Assembly: GCA_021646415.1 (NCBI GenBank)
Contig: SOEU01000001.1
Location: 124,001-188,000 of the forward strand
Direction: 5' to 3'
DNA: 64,000 nt
Origin: Candidatus Brocadia sp.
GTDB taxonomy: Bacteria; Planctomycetota; Brocadiia; Brocadiales; Brocadiaceae
Below the pieces are notes generated by a model. That model did not search any database, was not told where the DNA came from, and worked only from the letters and a program-made list of their open reading frames with translations. The translations under genes and the position numbers were made by a program. Position 1 is the first letter of the stretch; every line of letters starts with the position of its first letter. This document shows, piece after piece, positions 45,597-53,665 of this stretch.

Positions 45597-45986
45597 GGCA
45601 TAGGTGTTAAGTTAAGCGATTTGAGATGCGTGGACAAAACCATGTTTTTTTGCCTACTTGCGACTCACAAAGGCACGAAAACTGCTGGAGATGTTGCAAG
45701 CCATTGTCCCCCGCTGGCGGGGGATTAAGGGGGTGGAATGGCATGAGTGGAAATTCCGGTAATCTTATAACCTGAATATCCAAAAGTTTGTTGAAAAAGT
45801 TCCTATGCAATGATTGCTGAACCATTGCCATAGGGTTCAAGCTGATAGCTTGTATTCATAATAAAGGGGTATGGAGATGAAGTCCGGTCCACCCCCTAAC
45901 CCCCGCCAGCGGGGGACATGTGGGGCGCCTTTCCAAGAGCAAGGAGTTGGTGATAATTATAGGTTCTTAACTTGACACGTATACCC
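45597..45986. mobile_element. MITE family 2, copy 1 (about 390 bp)
   Basis: Left end GCATAGGTGTTAAGTTAAG and right end CTTAACTTGACACGTATAC are inverted repeats. The interior has CCCCCGCTGGCGGGGG near the left and CCCCCGCCAGCGGGGG near the right. No target duplication is seen. A related element with clear duplication lies at 50671. The rest up to 46108 shows no gene. Confidence 0.75.
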
Positions 45987-46108
45987 GGTTGCGCTAGAAA
46001 ATGCCGTCAAAGACATAATGTTACGCACATGAAGATTTCTCCGTGTGTTCTGTGCCCTCTGTGGCTAAAAGTTTGTCGTACGTAAATTCATTTTAAGGAA
46101 TATGCTTT

Positions 46109-48634
46109 ATGTCTGACCATATACCATTACAACAGGACGTGCATTTAATCGACTACCTCAATGTCATCAGAAAACGGAAATGGGTAGTTATCATTTTCTT
46201 TCTGACCGTAGTCACCACCGTTATCGTTGGATCATTCTGTGCCACGCCCATCTATAAGGCAACCACGCAGCTCATGATAGAAAATAATGATTCACTTCTG
46301 AATGAAATGGCAGACGTCTCAAAGGTGAATATGAATTCTGATGTTCAAAACAAGAGCTACTACCAGACACAATACAAATTACTGGTGAGCAGGAGCCTCG
46401 CAAAGGGTGTCATCGATGAATTAGAGCTCTGGAAGGACTGTAAATTAGAGGATAACAGAAGCGCAAAGGAGCAAGACGCATTGCCTGGCAATTCATCTGA
46501 CCAATCGGAGATACGGAATGACCCGCGCATCATCAAGTGGTACCTGAAAAATCTGGAGATATCCCCTTTACGCGAGACCCACCTGGTTGATATCAGTTTT
46601 CAGCATCCGTCGCCGGAAAGGGCTGCGCTTATTGCCAATACCCATGCCCGTGCGTTTATCGAACGGAACAATCATATCCAGCAACTGGCGTCCCGGCAGG
46701 CGCTGGAGTGGTTCAAGGAACAACTTTTTGCACAAAAAATGAAGGTGGGGACTTCACAGAAGGCGGCATACGAATATAAATACAAACAGCTCCGGTCATT
46801 CACCATCGATGACGAAAGCATCTTTTCCATACCGGAAGTGGAGCAAAACGTCGTCATCCGGAATCTGCAGGGCCAATTGGGCAAGCTGAAGGCAGAAAAA
46901 TCGATCCTGGTCACCAGGTATGGTCCCAAGCACCATAAAATCATTGAGATAGATAACAGCATTGGAAAGCTGGAACAGGGGATCATTAATGAGATACAAT
47001 CGATACGGAAGGCAATCAGGGCGGAACTGAACCGGATCGCCGCGATTGAAAAGATCAACCAGCAAAATCGGCATGTACCCCAAGACAACGTGAAACCTCA
47101 AACCGAAAAGGCCATTAACTATGATATGGTGCGCCTGGAGGCCGAAAGCGATAAGGCAATTTATGATGTCCTGCTTACGCAGGCAAAAGAAGTCAACCTG
47201 ACCGGTAACATGGAAAGGAGCAATATCCGCATTGTGGATGAGGCAGAAGTGCCCACTTCCACGGCCAAACCGCGCATCCTTTTAAATGCCCTCCTGTCTG
47301 TTGTGGTGGGACTGACCTTTGGTGTGGGACTCGCCTTTTTCCTGGAATATATGGATAAAACCGTACGAACGCCGGAGGATGTTACCAAACATCTGAGACT
47401 GCCGGTACTGGGTGCGATACCCTACGACAAGTCTTTAAACGGGGGCAAAACGCCTGTCCTTCCATGGAACGATGCCCACCACGGCGGGCAAAAACCAGTA
47501 AAAGAAGGATATGCATCATATGATATCTCAGGCAGCTTTGTCGCCAGATTACCCCTGATGCAATCAGGCATGCACGGACACGTGTATGTGGTGGAAAGCA
47601 CAACCAAGGGAGAAGGGAAGACCACCGTCCTGGCGAAGCTGGCAATAAACCTGGCGAAAGGGGGATTACGCGTGGTCATGGTGGATGCCGACCTGTACCA
47701 TCCTTCACTCCATCAGGTGTTTGGAACAGAGAACGGCGCGAAACGTGGATTGCTCAATGCCATGGAAGGGGTGCTGTCACAGAATATCATGCAGGGCAAT
47801 TTAAAAAATTACAGTGTGGATGACCTCTTTTCCATCATTGCCCTGAAAAGACTCAGTGGGCAACTCGCCATTAAAAATGATATCCTGAGTATGACTGCCC
47901 TCTTTGAAAATGGCCGTTTATTTCATATCCAGAGTAAGGACATTCCGTTTAATAACCGTCTGGGCGCCATGCTCCTCCGCGGGGGGTTTATTACTGATGA
48001 CCAGTTAAAGGATGCCCTGGAACGCAACCAGCGCACAGGATTTCCGCTCGGATACATCCTTATCAATGCAGGGTACGTGAATCAGGAGCAGCTCAAAGGG
48101 CCATTAAAGCTGCAGATGGAGGAACACCTCCAGAAGCTCTTCAGTTGGAAACACGGCACCTTTACCTTTGAACCAGGGAGTTTAGAAATATACGAAGACA
48201 AAAAGATTTACTTTGAAGAGGATTACACACCGGTCGCCAGGCGTTTGGGGCATACATCGGGGAGTCGACTGTTGAAGCGTGAGGTGTTTTCTCACGTTCA
48301 GCAGGTGAATGGATCTAACATATCACTCTTGCCTGTTGGCGCTGGCCATGTAAACCCCGAAAGCCCCATATACTTTGGGCTTCTCTCAAAATTCCTGTAT
48401 CTCCTGAAACAGCAATGCGATGTGGTGCTCGTGGACGCCCCGCCGATGATGGAGGCCATGAACACCGCGATGCCGTTACTGGAATTTGCAGATGGAGCAA
48501 TCTTTGTGATCAAATCAGGGCACGTCCCTATCGATGCCATCAAGAGGGTTACTGCCGGCATGCAGGAAAACAAGACAAAAATCCTCGGCGCCGTCTTAAA
48601 TCAGGCAAAGACAGGAGGATATTATTATGCATAG
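46109..48634 (+). CDS. Wzz/BY-kinase (Wzc-like) with DUF4388 (PATAN)/MshEN-like insertion in the kinase domain
   Basis: The 841-residue protein has a Wzz domain at the N-terminus (first helix VVIIFFLTVVTTVIVGSFCA), a long helical periplasmic part, and a second helix ILLNALLSVVVGLTFGVGLA (about 389-408). The tyrosine-kinase P-loop part begins with Walker A STTKGEGKTTV (about 496-506) and Walker A' VVMVDADLYHPS (about 522-533). About 120 residues then come in (about 568-690), starting LSGQLAIKNDILSMTALFEN and holding RLGAMLLRGGFITDDQLKDA and LGYILINAGYVNQEQL, then WKHGTFTFEP, which looks like a DUF4388 (PATAN)/MshEN-type domain. After that the kinase resumes with NISLLPVGAGHVNPES and Walker B VVLVDAPPMM (about 771-780). 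It ends in GGYYYA, a short tyrosine cluster. It should control chain length and export of exopolysaccharide. Confidence 0.88.
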   Translation: MSDHIPLQQDVHLIDYLNVIRKRKWVVIIFFLTVVTTVIVGSFCATPIYKATTQLMIENNDSLLNEMADVSKVNMNSDVQNKSYYQTQYKLLVSRSLAKGVIDELELWKDCKLEDNRSAKEQDALPGNSSDQSEIRNDPRIIKWYLKNLEISPLRETHLVDISFQHPSPERAALIANTHARAFIERNNHIQQLASRQALEWFKEQLFAQKMKVGTSQKAAYEYKYKQLRSFTIDDESIFSIPEVEQNVVIRNLQGQLGKLKAEKSILVTRYGPKHHKIIEIDNSIGKLEQGIINEIQSIRKAIRAELNRIAAIEKINQQNRHVPQDNVKPQTEKAINYDMVRLEAESDKAIYDVLLTQAKEVNLTGNMERSNIRIVDEAEVPTSTAKPRILLNALLSVVVGLTFGVGLAFFLEYMDKTVRTPEDVTKHLRLPVLGAIPYDKSLNGGKTPVLPWNDAHHGGQKPVKEGYASYDISGSFVARLPLMQSGMHGHVYVVESTTKGEGKTTVLAKLAINLAKGGLRVVMVDADLYHPSLHQVFGTENGAKRGLLNAMEGVLSQNIMQGNLKNYSVDDLFSIIALKRLSGQLAIKNDILSMTALFENGRLFHIQSKDIPFNNRLGAMLLRGGFITDDQLKDALERNQRTGFPLGYILINAGYVNQEQLKGPLKLQMEEHLQKLFSWKHGTFTFEPGSLEIYEDKKIYFEEDYTPVARRLGHTSGSRLLKREVFSHVQQVNGSNISLLPVGAGHVNPESPIYFGLLSKFLYLLKQQCDVVLVDAPPMMEAMNTAMPLLEFADGAIFVIKSGHVPIDAIKRVTAGMQENKTKILGAVLNQAKTGGYYYA

Positions 48635-48676
48635 TGCATGCTTTCTTTTTGGATTTTGGAAATTATTTGGAATTTG

Positions 48677-48966
48677 GAAACAGTTTAGTTTTTTGAAAGA
48701 TGAGTTGTGCTTTTTAAGTCCCTATAGGGACGTGAGGCAATAGGCAGGCAATTTATTGCCTGTATTTTTATCAAAGAGAAATACAGTCCCGTAGGGACGA
48801 TTGAGACGATTTTGTATCCATAATCTTCATTCGCCCCTACAGGGCTTATTTTTATCTTTCTCTTAACACAGGCAATAAATTGCCTGCCTATGAGCAATTT
48901 GCCCCTCCGGGGCGAAATCAGCACAAGGCTTTGCCTTGATAGTTTTTCAAAAAACTAAAGTGTTAC
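48677..48966. mobile_element. MITE family 1, copy 3 (290 bp, inverted relative to copy 2, no TSD)
   Basis: It is almost identical to copy 2 read on the other strand, from GAAACAGTTTAGTTTTTTG to CAAAAAACTAAAGTGTTAC. The flanks GGAATTTG and TAAAGATA do not match, so this copy is probably a recombination junction. The right end cuts a nucleotidyltransferase gene. Confidence 0.9.
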
Positions 48967-49061
48967 TAAAGATAAAAGAACTGAGCGGAAGACCTCAGGA
49001 TTTGTGCGATATTGAAATGCTGAAAAAACTGAAAAAATATATGGGAGAAGGGAATGGATAA
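48967..49061 (+). pseudogene. C-terminal remnant of a nucleotidyltransferase (DUF6036-like)
   Basis: Only the last 30 codons remain: KIKELSGRPQDLCDIEMLKK and a short tail, ending at a TAA at 49059. The pattern SGR-x-x-DL-x-DIE is the usual C-terminus of DUF6036-type nucleotidyltransferases. The 5' part is replaced by MITE copy 3. It overlaps the start of the next small gene by 8 bases. Confidence 0.7.
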
Positions 49062-49224
49062 GGGATTTGTTTATATTTTTGAAGACGAGAAAATCATTGA
49101 ATATATGAAATTATCCACTGAGGATAAATTAAAATGGCTGGAAGAGATCAACGAGTTTACCAACATGGTTTTAAGTGACCGGGAAAAGGAATTAAGAGAA
49201 AAATTGAGGGCATGCGAAATATAA
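49054..49224 (+). CDS. Small hypothetical protein, partner of the lost nucleotidyltransferase
   Basis: A 56-residue frame begins at an ATG preceded by GGGAGAAGGG and overlaps the previous gene. It reads MDKGFVYIFEDEKIIEYMKL, then STEDKLKWLEEINEFTN and a charged end. The KLxWLEE-x-N-x-F pattern recurs in small proteins encoded beside nucleotidyltransferase genes. I cannot assign a function; a toxin-antitoxin-like role is inferred from position. It is complete, but its partner upstream is destroyed. Confidence 0.65.
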   Translation: MDKGFVYIFEDEKIIEYMKLSTEDKLKWLEEINEFTNMVLSDREKELREKLRACEI

Positions 49225-49243
49225 TAGACGGGAATAAATAATC

Positions 49244-49511
49244 ATGATAACAGAAAGATAAGGAAATAATCATACGGTGTGCAAAAAAATATAATGTTGC
49301 TTATGTTATTTTGTTTGGTTCTTCTACACGAAAAGACAGGGGATCTAATGATATAGACATCGGAGTAAAGGGAATAAAACCAGAGTTGTTTTTTAATTTC
49401 TATGCGGAGTTATTCAAAAATTTATCGAAACCTGTCGATCTTGTTGATCTGTCTAAGAAATCATTACTTGTTGAGCTCGTGGAAGAAACAGGCGTAAAGA
49501 TATATGGATAA
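49244..49511 (+). pseudogene. MNT-type nucleotidyltransferase (MntA-like) with N-terminal frameshift
   Basis: The ATG at 49244 gives MITER and then a stop. The body runs in another frame as KEIIIRCAKKYNVAYVILFG, then SSTRKDRGSNDIDIGV, and ends DLSKKSLLVELVEETGVKIYG. GSS-x-x-R-x5-ND-D-D is the MNT catalytic pattern. Two missing bases near 49258 would restore one frame. MntA proteins AMPylate and silence HEPN toxins; this copy is probably inactive unless it starts from a rare codon. Confidence 0.72.
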
Positions 49512-49689
49512 ATTGCCAAAGCAAATTATTGCAGAAAAAGAGTATGTTGAGATGGCGCTGAATAATCTGAAAACGGCTTTGGCAAGAAGAGGGAAAACAG
49601 TTATCGAGCTTTTTAAAGAGATGAGCGATATTTTCATGCAGAAAGACTTGACGAAACAGACCATCTTCCTGAATCAGAACACGATGTGA
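49504..49689 (+). CDS. Short HEPN-like protein, possibly truncated
   Basis: The 61-residue frame overlaps the end of the MNT gene by 8 bases, the standard MntA-HepT order. It begins MDKLPKQIIAEKEYVEMALN and NLKTALARRGKTVIELFKEM, helical as in HEPN proteins. It ends after 61 residues, without the R-x4-H motif that HEPN ribonucleases need. It is therefore either a remnant or an unusual small partner. Confidence in a working toxin is low. Confidence 0.5.
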   Translation: MDKLPKQIIAEKEYVEMALNNLKTALARRGKTVIELFKEMSDIFMQKDLTKQTIFLNQNTM

Positions 49690-49756
49690 AAGACTGAATA
49701 ATTTTGTGGTTAGTCTATAAATTAGGCCTTCGGCGACTTTTAAATACAAATTTTTA

Positions 49757-49850
49757 CGACCGTGAGCCACCCCCTTCACCCCCGCCAGCAGGGGACAGAT
49801 GGTTGTCCCCCTCAGTGAGGGGGATTAAGGGGGAGGAGCTTTTGTTTGAA
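49757..49850. repeat. G/C-run hairpins related to repeat families of this region
   Basis: CCCCCGCCAGCAGGGG and GTCCCCCTCAGTGAGGGGG form hairpins upstream of tmk. They share sequence with the interior of MITE family 2. Confidence 0.55.
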
Positions 49851-49893
49851 ATTCCTCAACACAAATTGTTTTAAACCAACCGGAGTAAATTGA

Positions 49894-50580
49894 ATGCAGG
49901 GAAAGCTCATTGTTATTACGGGAATCGATGGCAGCGGTAAGACGGTGCAGTCAAAGCTCCTGTGCGAACGATTACAGAAAGAAGGATACCCAACCGTTAC
50001 TACGGACTTCCCTCAATATGGCAAAACTTTCTTTGCTGATATGGTCACAAAATATCTTAAAGGTGAGTTTGGCAATGCAGACTCCGTGAGCCCATACTTA
50101 GCATCGCTTCTTTACGCAGGGGATCGCTGGGAGTGCAAGGAACAGATAAACATCTGGCTCAGAGAGGGCAAGATTATTATATCAAATCGTTATGTGTGTG
50201 ATAATATGGCCCACCAGGGTGGTAAAATTAATAGCTCTGCAGAGAAAGAAAAATTTTTTCAGTGGTTGGATACATTGGAACATCAGGTATTTGCTGTCCC
50301 TCGATCGAATCTCAATATTTTACTATACGTACCGGCAGAAATCGCCTATCATCTCATTGAAAAAAAGGAACAACGCGCTTATCTGGCAGGGGAAAAAAAG
50401 GATATCCACGAAGAGGATATTAACCATTTACGATATGCACAACAAACCTTCCTGGAAATTGCCAAGGGAAAGAAGGACTGGATAACTATTGATTGCATAG
50501 AGAATGGCAAGTTATTATCTGAACAGTCAATTGCAGATAAAGTATGGCGAGTAGTTAAAAATATATTACAAAAACAGTAA
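49894..50580 (+). CDS. tmk: Thymidylate kinase
   Basis: The 228-residue protein has a P-loop GIDGSGKTVQSKLL (about 9-22), the DR(W/F) site YAGDRWECKEQI (about 72-83), IISNRYVCDNMAHQGGK (about 98-114) and a lid region VPAEIAYHLIEKKEQRAYL. It phosphorylates dTMP to dTDP with ATP. The DFPQYGKTFFADMV stretch is typical of the longer Tmk group. It stands alone among repeats. Confidence 0.93.
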   Translation: MQGKLIVITGIDGSGKTVQSKLLCERLQKEGYPTVTTDFPQYGKTFFADMVTKYLKGEFGNADSVSPYLASLLYAGDRWECKEQINIWLREGKIIISNRYVCDNMAHQGGKINSSAEKEKFFQWLDTLEHQVFAVPRSNLNILLYVPAEIAYHLIEKKEQRAYLAGEKKDIHEEDINHLRYAQQTFLEIAKGKKDWITIDCIENGKLLSEQSIADKVWRVVKNILQKQ

Positions 50581-50624
50581 GCGGACATCTAAAAATTCCT
50601 GGCGCAGCAAAGCCGTAAACAAAA

Positions 50625-51072
50625 CGGACCACCCCTTGCTCCCCTGCCTTCGCAAGGAGGGGATAAAGGGCATGCGTGTTAAGTTAAGCGGTTTTTGGGG
50701 TGGTATGGGCAAAACGGAGTTTGTCTGTGCTTTCTTGCACACTACAATAGCTTAAAATCTTGTGGGTACGAGTGGCAACTGTCCCCCGCTGGCGGGGGTA
50801 GGGGGTGGAAATTAGAAGAACAACACGACGGATGATTATTTTCCGAGCGCCAGCCAGAAGATGAAGTGTTGCAGAATATAAACGGTAATAAGTAGATGGA
50901 GAGAACGGATGGTAAGCACATTTGGAGAAGTCCTGTCCACCCCCTAACCCCCCGCCAGCGGGGGACAAAACGGAATTAATCCAAACAAGGGGTTGATGAT
51001 AATTATAGATTCTTGACTTAACATGTATGGGATAAAGGGGTTATAAAAAACTTACCGAAAAAAGAAGTTTTT
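50625..51072. repeat. Repeat family 3, copy 2, split by a MITE
   Basis: Its two halves, CACCCCTTGCTCCCCTGCC... (50629-50670) and GGATAAAGGGGTTATAAAAA plus ACTTACCGAAAAAAGAAGTT (51030-51069), together mirror copy 1 at 42222. The MITE at 50671-51029 separates them. Confidence 0.7.
50671..51029. mobile_element. MITE family 2, copy 2 (359 bp, 10-bp TSD)
   Basis: Terminal inverted repeats CATGCGTGTTAAGTTAAG and CTTGACTTAACATGTATG match at 15 of 18 positions. The target GGATAAAGGG is duplicated at 50661-50670 and 51030-51039. The interior shares the GCTGGCGGGG / CCCCGCCAGC hairpin pair and the AGTTAAG ends with the element at 45597. No protein is encoded. Confidence 0.9.
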
Positions 51073-51087
51073 ACAAAGTAATACCAT

Positions 51088-52407
51088 ATGGCAAACAGAA
51101 AAAAAGTCCTTATTATGGGAGCGGCAGGTCGTGATTTCCATAATTTTAATGTCTGCTTCCGTGACAACCCCGAATACGAAGTAATTGCATTCACGGCGGC
51201 GCAGATACCGAATATCGCCGGAAGGAAATACCTATCTTCATTAGCTGGTAAACTGTATCCATTCGGAATTCCCATCGAACCAGAACAAAACCTTTCGTCT
51301 CTCATAAAATTACATTCGATTGATGAAGTAGTATTTTCCTATAGCGATGTATCACACGAATACGTCATGCACAAGGCAAGCCTTGTGAATGCTTCGGGCG
51401 CACAGTTTACCCTCCTTGGTGCAAGGCAAACCATGATTAAAAGCAAAAAACCAGTTATTGCTGTCTGTGCAGTAAGAACTGGCAGTGGCAAAAGTCCTGC
51501 CTCGCGAAGGGTCTGCGAGATTTTAAAAGGAATGGGGAAAAAGGTCGTTGTTATAAGACATCCGATGCCGTATGGTGACCTTTCCCGGCAGCGCCTGCAG
51601 CGGTTCGCTTTCTATGACGACTTTCTGAAGCATGATTGCACCATCGAAGAGATTGAAGAATACGAACCACACATAGAACAACACACGGTCGTGTATGCGG
51701 GTGTAGATTATGCAGCAATTCTTGCAGAGGCCGAAAGGGAGACTGATGTTATTGTATGGGACGGTGGCAATAATGACACCCCTTTCTACGTGCCCGACAT
51801 CCATATTACCGTTGTTGATCCGCACCGGCCCGGACATGAACTCATCTATTATCCCGGAGAAACCAACCTTCTCATGGCAGATATTGTTGTGATTAGCAAA
51901 GAAGACACTGCAAAGCCAGAAAATATAAGCCTTGTTAAAAGACATATAAAACAGTCAAATCCAGAAGCTGCCATTGTAGATGCCGCATTACCGATAAACG
52001 TTGAAAAACCCGAACTCATAAAAGGCAAGCGTGCACTGGTTATTGAGGATGGCCCAACCCTGACACACGGAGGTATGTCATTCGGCGCCGGAGTTCTTGC
52101 TGCAAAACAGTATGGTGCAATGGAGATCGTCGACCCAAGGCCTTACGCGGTAGGGTCAATTGTCGAAACTTTTGGGAAATATCCACAGATGGGCAACCTC
52201 TTACCCGCCATGGGTTATGGGCATGCGCAGATGGAAGAGTTACGTGAAACGATACATCGCACTCCGTGTGACATCGTAATTATCGGCACACCTATCGACT
52301 TAAGAAAACTCATACCCATCGACAAACCAACCGACCGGGTTCGGTATAATTTACAGGAAATAAGTACACCTACACTCAAAGAACTCCTTGAAACAAGGCT
52401 ACGATGA
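51088..52407 (+). CDS. Cyclic 2,3-diphosphoglycerate synthetase-like GTPase/ATPase
   Basis: The 439-residue protein has a Rossmann-like N-terminus (KVLIMGAAGRDFHNFNVCFR), a P-loop AVRTGSGKSPASRRV (about 130-144), VIVWDGGNNDTPFYVPDIHI (Walker B region) and LVIEDGPTLTHGGMSFGAGV. This is the family named after archaeal cyclic 2,3-DPG synthetase. In bacteria it is commonly found beside carbamate kinase or ornithine carbamoyltransferase genes, which suggests another reaction. It overlaps the carbamate kinase gene by 4 bases (ATGA). Confidence 0.85.
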   Translation: MANRKKVLIMGAAGRDFHNFNVCFRDNPEYEVIAFTAAQIPNIAGRKYLSSLAGKLYPFGIPIEPEQNLSSLIKLHSIDEVVFSYSDVSHEYVMHKASLVNASGAQFTLLGARQTMIKSKKPVIAVCAVRTGSGKSPASRRVCEILKGMGKKVVVIRHPMPYGDLSRQRLQRFAFYDDFLKHDCTIEEIEEYEPHIEQHTVVYAGVDYAAILAEAERETDVIVWDGGNNDTPFYVPDIHITVVDPHRPGHELIYYPGETNLLMADIVVISKEDTAKPENISLVKRHIKQSNPEAAIVDAALPINVEKPELIKGKRALVIEDGPTLTHGGMSFGAGVLAAKQYGAMEIVDPRPYAVGSIVETFGKYPQMGNLLPAMGYGHAQMEELRETIHRTPCDIVIIGTPIDLRKLIPIDKPTDRVRYNLQEISTPTLKELLETRLR

Positions 52408-53360
52408 AGAAAACCAAAGTTGTCGTCATTGCCTTAGGAGGAAATGCCCTTATCAGGGAGGGACAACAGGGCACGATTGCAGAGCAATTTGAGAATGTCC
52501 AGAAGAGTCTGGATGGCATTATCTATTGCTTAAAGCAGGGCTTTGAGGTAGTCATTACCCATGGAAATGGACCCCAGGTAGGTAATCTGTTACTCATGGT
52601 AGAGGCCAGCCGGAATCAGGTACCAGAACTTTCCCTGGGTGTTTGTGTAGCCGACACCGAAGGTGCAATAGGGTACATGATCCAGCAGTCCCTAACCAAT
52701 CGTTTACGAAAAGAGGGGATCGGCAGATGCGTTGTTACCGTTTTGACGCAGGTCATTGTTGATAAACTTGACAAGGCATTTTCAAATCCCACCAAGCCCA
52801 TTGGACCCTTTTTTACGAAAGAAGAAGCAGAGAACTTTCGCCGGGAGAAAGGCTGGCATATTGGAGAAGACAGCCACAGGGGATACCGTCGGGTAGTTCC
52901 TTCGCCCAACCCACTGAAAATTGTGGAAGAAAGGGCTATAAAAACCCTGTTAGAGGCTGGCGAAATTGTCATAGCCGCTGGTGGAGGTGGTATCCCTGTT
53001 ATTCTGAAAGAAGACGGAGATTTAGAGGGAGTTGACGTTGTTATTGATAAAGACCTTGCCTCCAGTGTCCTGGCACGGGATATGAAAGCTGATTGTCTCA
53101 TGATGCTTACCGGAGTAGAACACGTCTTTTTAAACTTCAAGCAATCGAATGAGCAGGCATTAAGCAGGTTGACAGTAAATGAAGCCCAAAGATATTTCCA
53201 GGAGGGCCATTTCCCTCCGGGAAGTATGGGACCGAAGATTCAGGTGGCCATGAATTTTTTAACCTGGGGCGGTGAGCTGGCAATCATCACTTCCATTGAC
53301 AAGGTCAAAGATGCCCTTGATGGCCGTACTGGTACAAAAATTATAAAAAATTCAATTTGA
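52404..53360 (+). CDS. arcC: Carbamate kinase
   Basis: The 318-residue protein starts VVVIALGGNALIREGQQGTI and continues with VITHGNGPQVGNLLL, KPIGPFFTKEEAE, RRVVPSPNPLKIVE and IAAGGGGIPVI, all typical of carbamate kinase. It forms ATP from carbamoyl phosphate, or the reverse. It is translationally coupled to the cyclic-DPG-synthetase-like gene. No arginine deiminase genes are near, so its role in this operon is not the standard arginine pathway. Confidence 0.95.
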   Translation: MKKTKVVVIALGGNALIREGQQGTIAEQFENVQKSLDGIIYCLKQGFEVVITHGNGPQVGNLLLMVEASRNQVPELSLGVCVADTEGAIGYMIQQSLTNRLRKEGIGRCVVTVLTQVIVDKLDKAFSNPTKPIGPFFTKEEAENFRREKGWHIGEDSHRGYRRVVPSPNPLKIVEERAIKTLLEAGEIVIAAGGGGIPVILKEDGDLEGVDVVIDKDLASSVLARDMKADCLMMLTGVEHVFLNFKQSNEQALSRLTVNEAQRYFQEGHFPPGSMGPKIQVAMNFLTWGGELAIITSIDKVKDALDGRTGTKIIKNSI

Positions 53361-53440
53361 TAAAGAGGTTTGGTCGTGGTTTTTCCCGACAAAATCTTCA
53401 GCAAATGTGGCAATGCTATCGGGTGATTCCCGTGGTCAGG
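53357..53440 (+). pseudogene. Fragment of a DUF1016/PDDEXK (YhcG-type) gene
   Basis: The frame FGRGFSRQNLQQMWQCYRV resembles the FGRGFS-x-x-NL-x-x-MR-x-FY motif of the DUF1016 N-terminal domain. Homology ends within about 30 codons, and the frame that continues to 53626 has no further family features. The fragment sits directly after arcC. The rest of 53441-53665 shows only AT-rich spacer. Confidence 0.55.
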
Positions 53441-53665
53441 ATCTCACTTCAAATCAGATATGCACGATTGAGAGATGCCTTTAAAACTGGTTGGGGTGTA
53501 ACAGCACAAGGGCAATTTTCTATAAGTGCTGTAATCTTCTCGATACTAACAAAACATATATTAAATAATAGCGCTGCAATATTTAATATATATCGGCATA
53601 TTAAAAGATATTTGATATATTTTTAATATGAATTTTCTTATTAAAAGTTTTATCAACCATCAAAT

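Noticed and set aside
53441-53626. Continuation of the frame after the DUF1016 fragment as a small protein
   Set aside because: No family features beyond the first codons; hydrophobic tail from AT-rich DNA.
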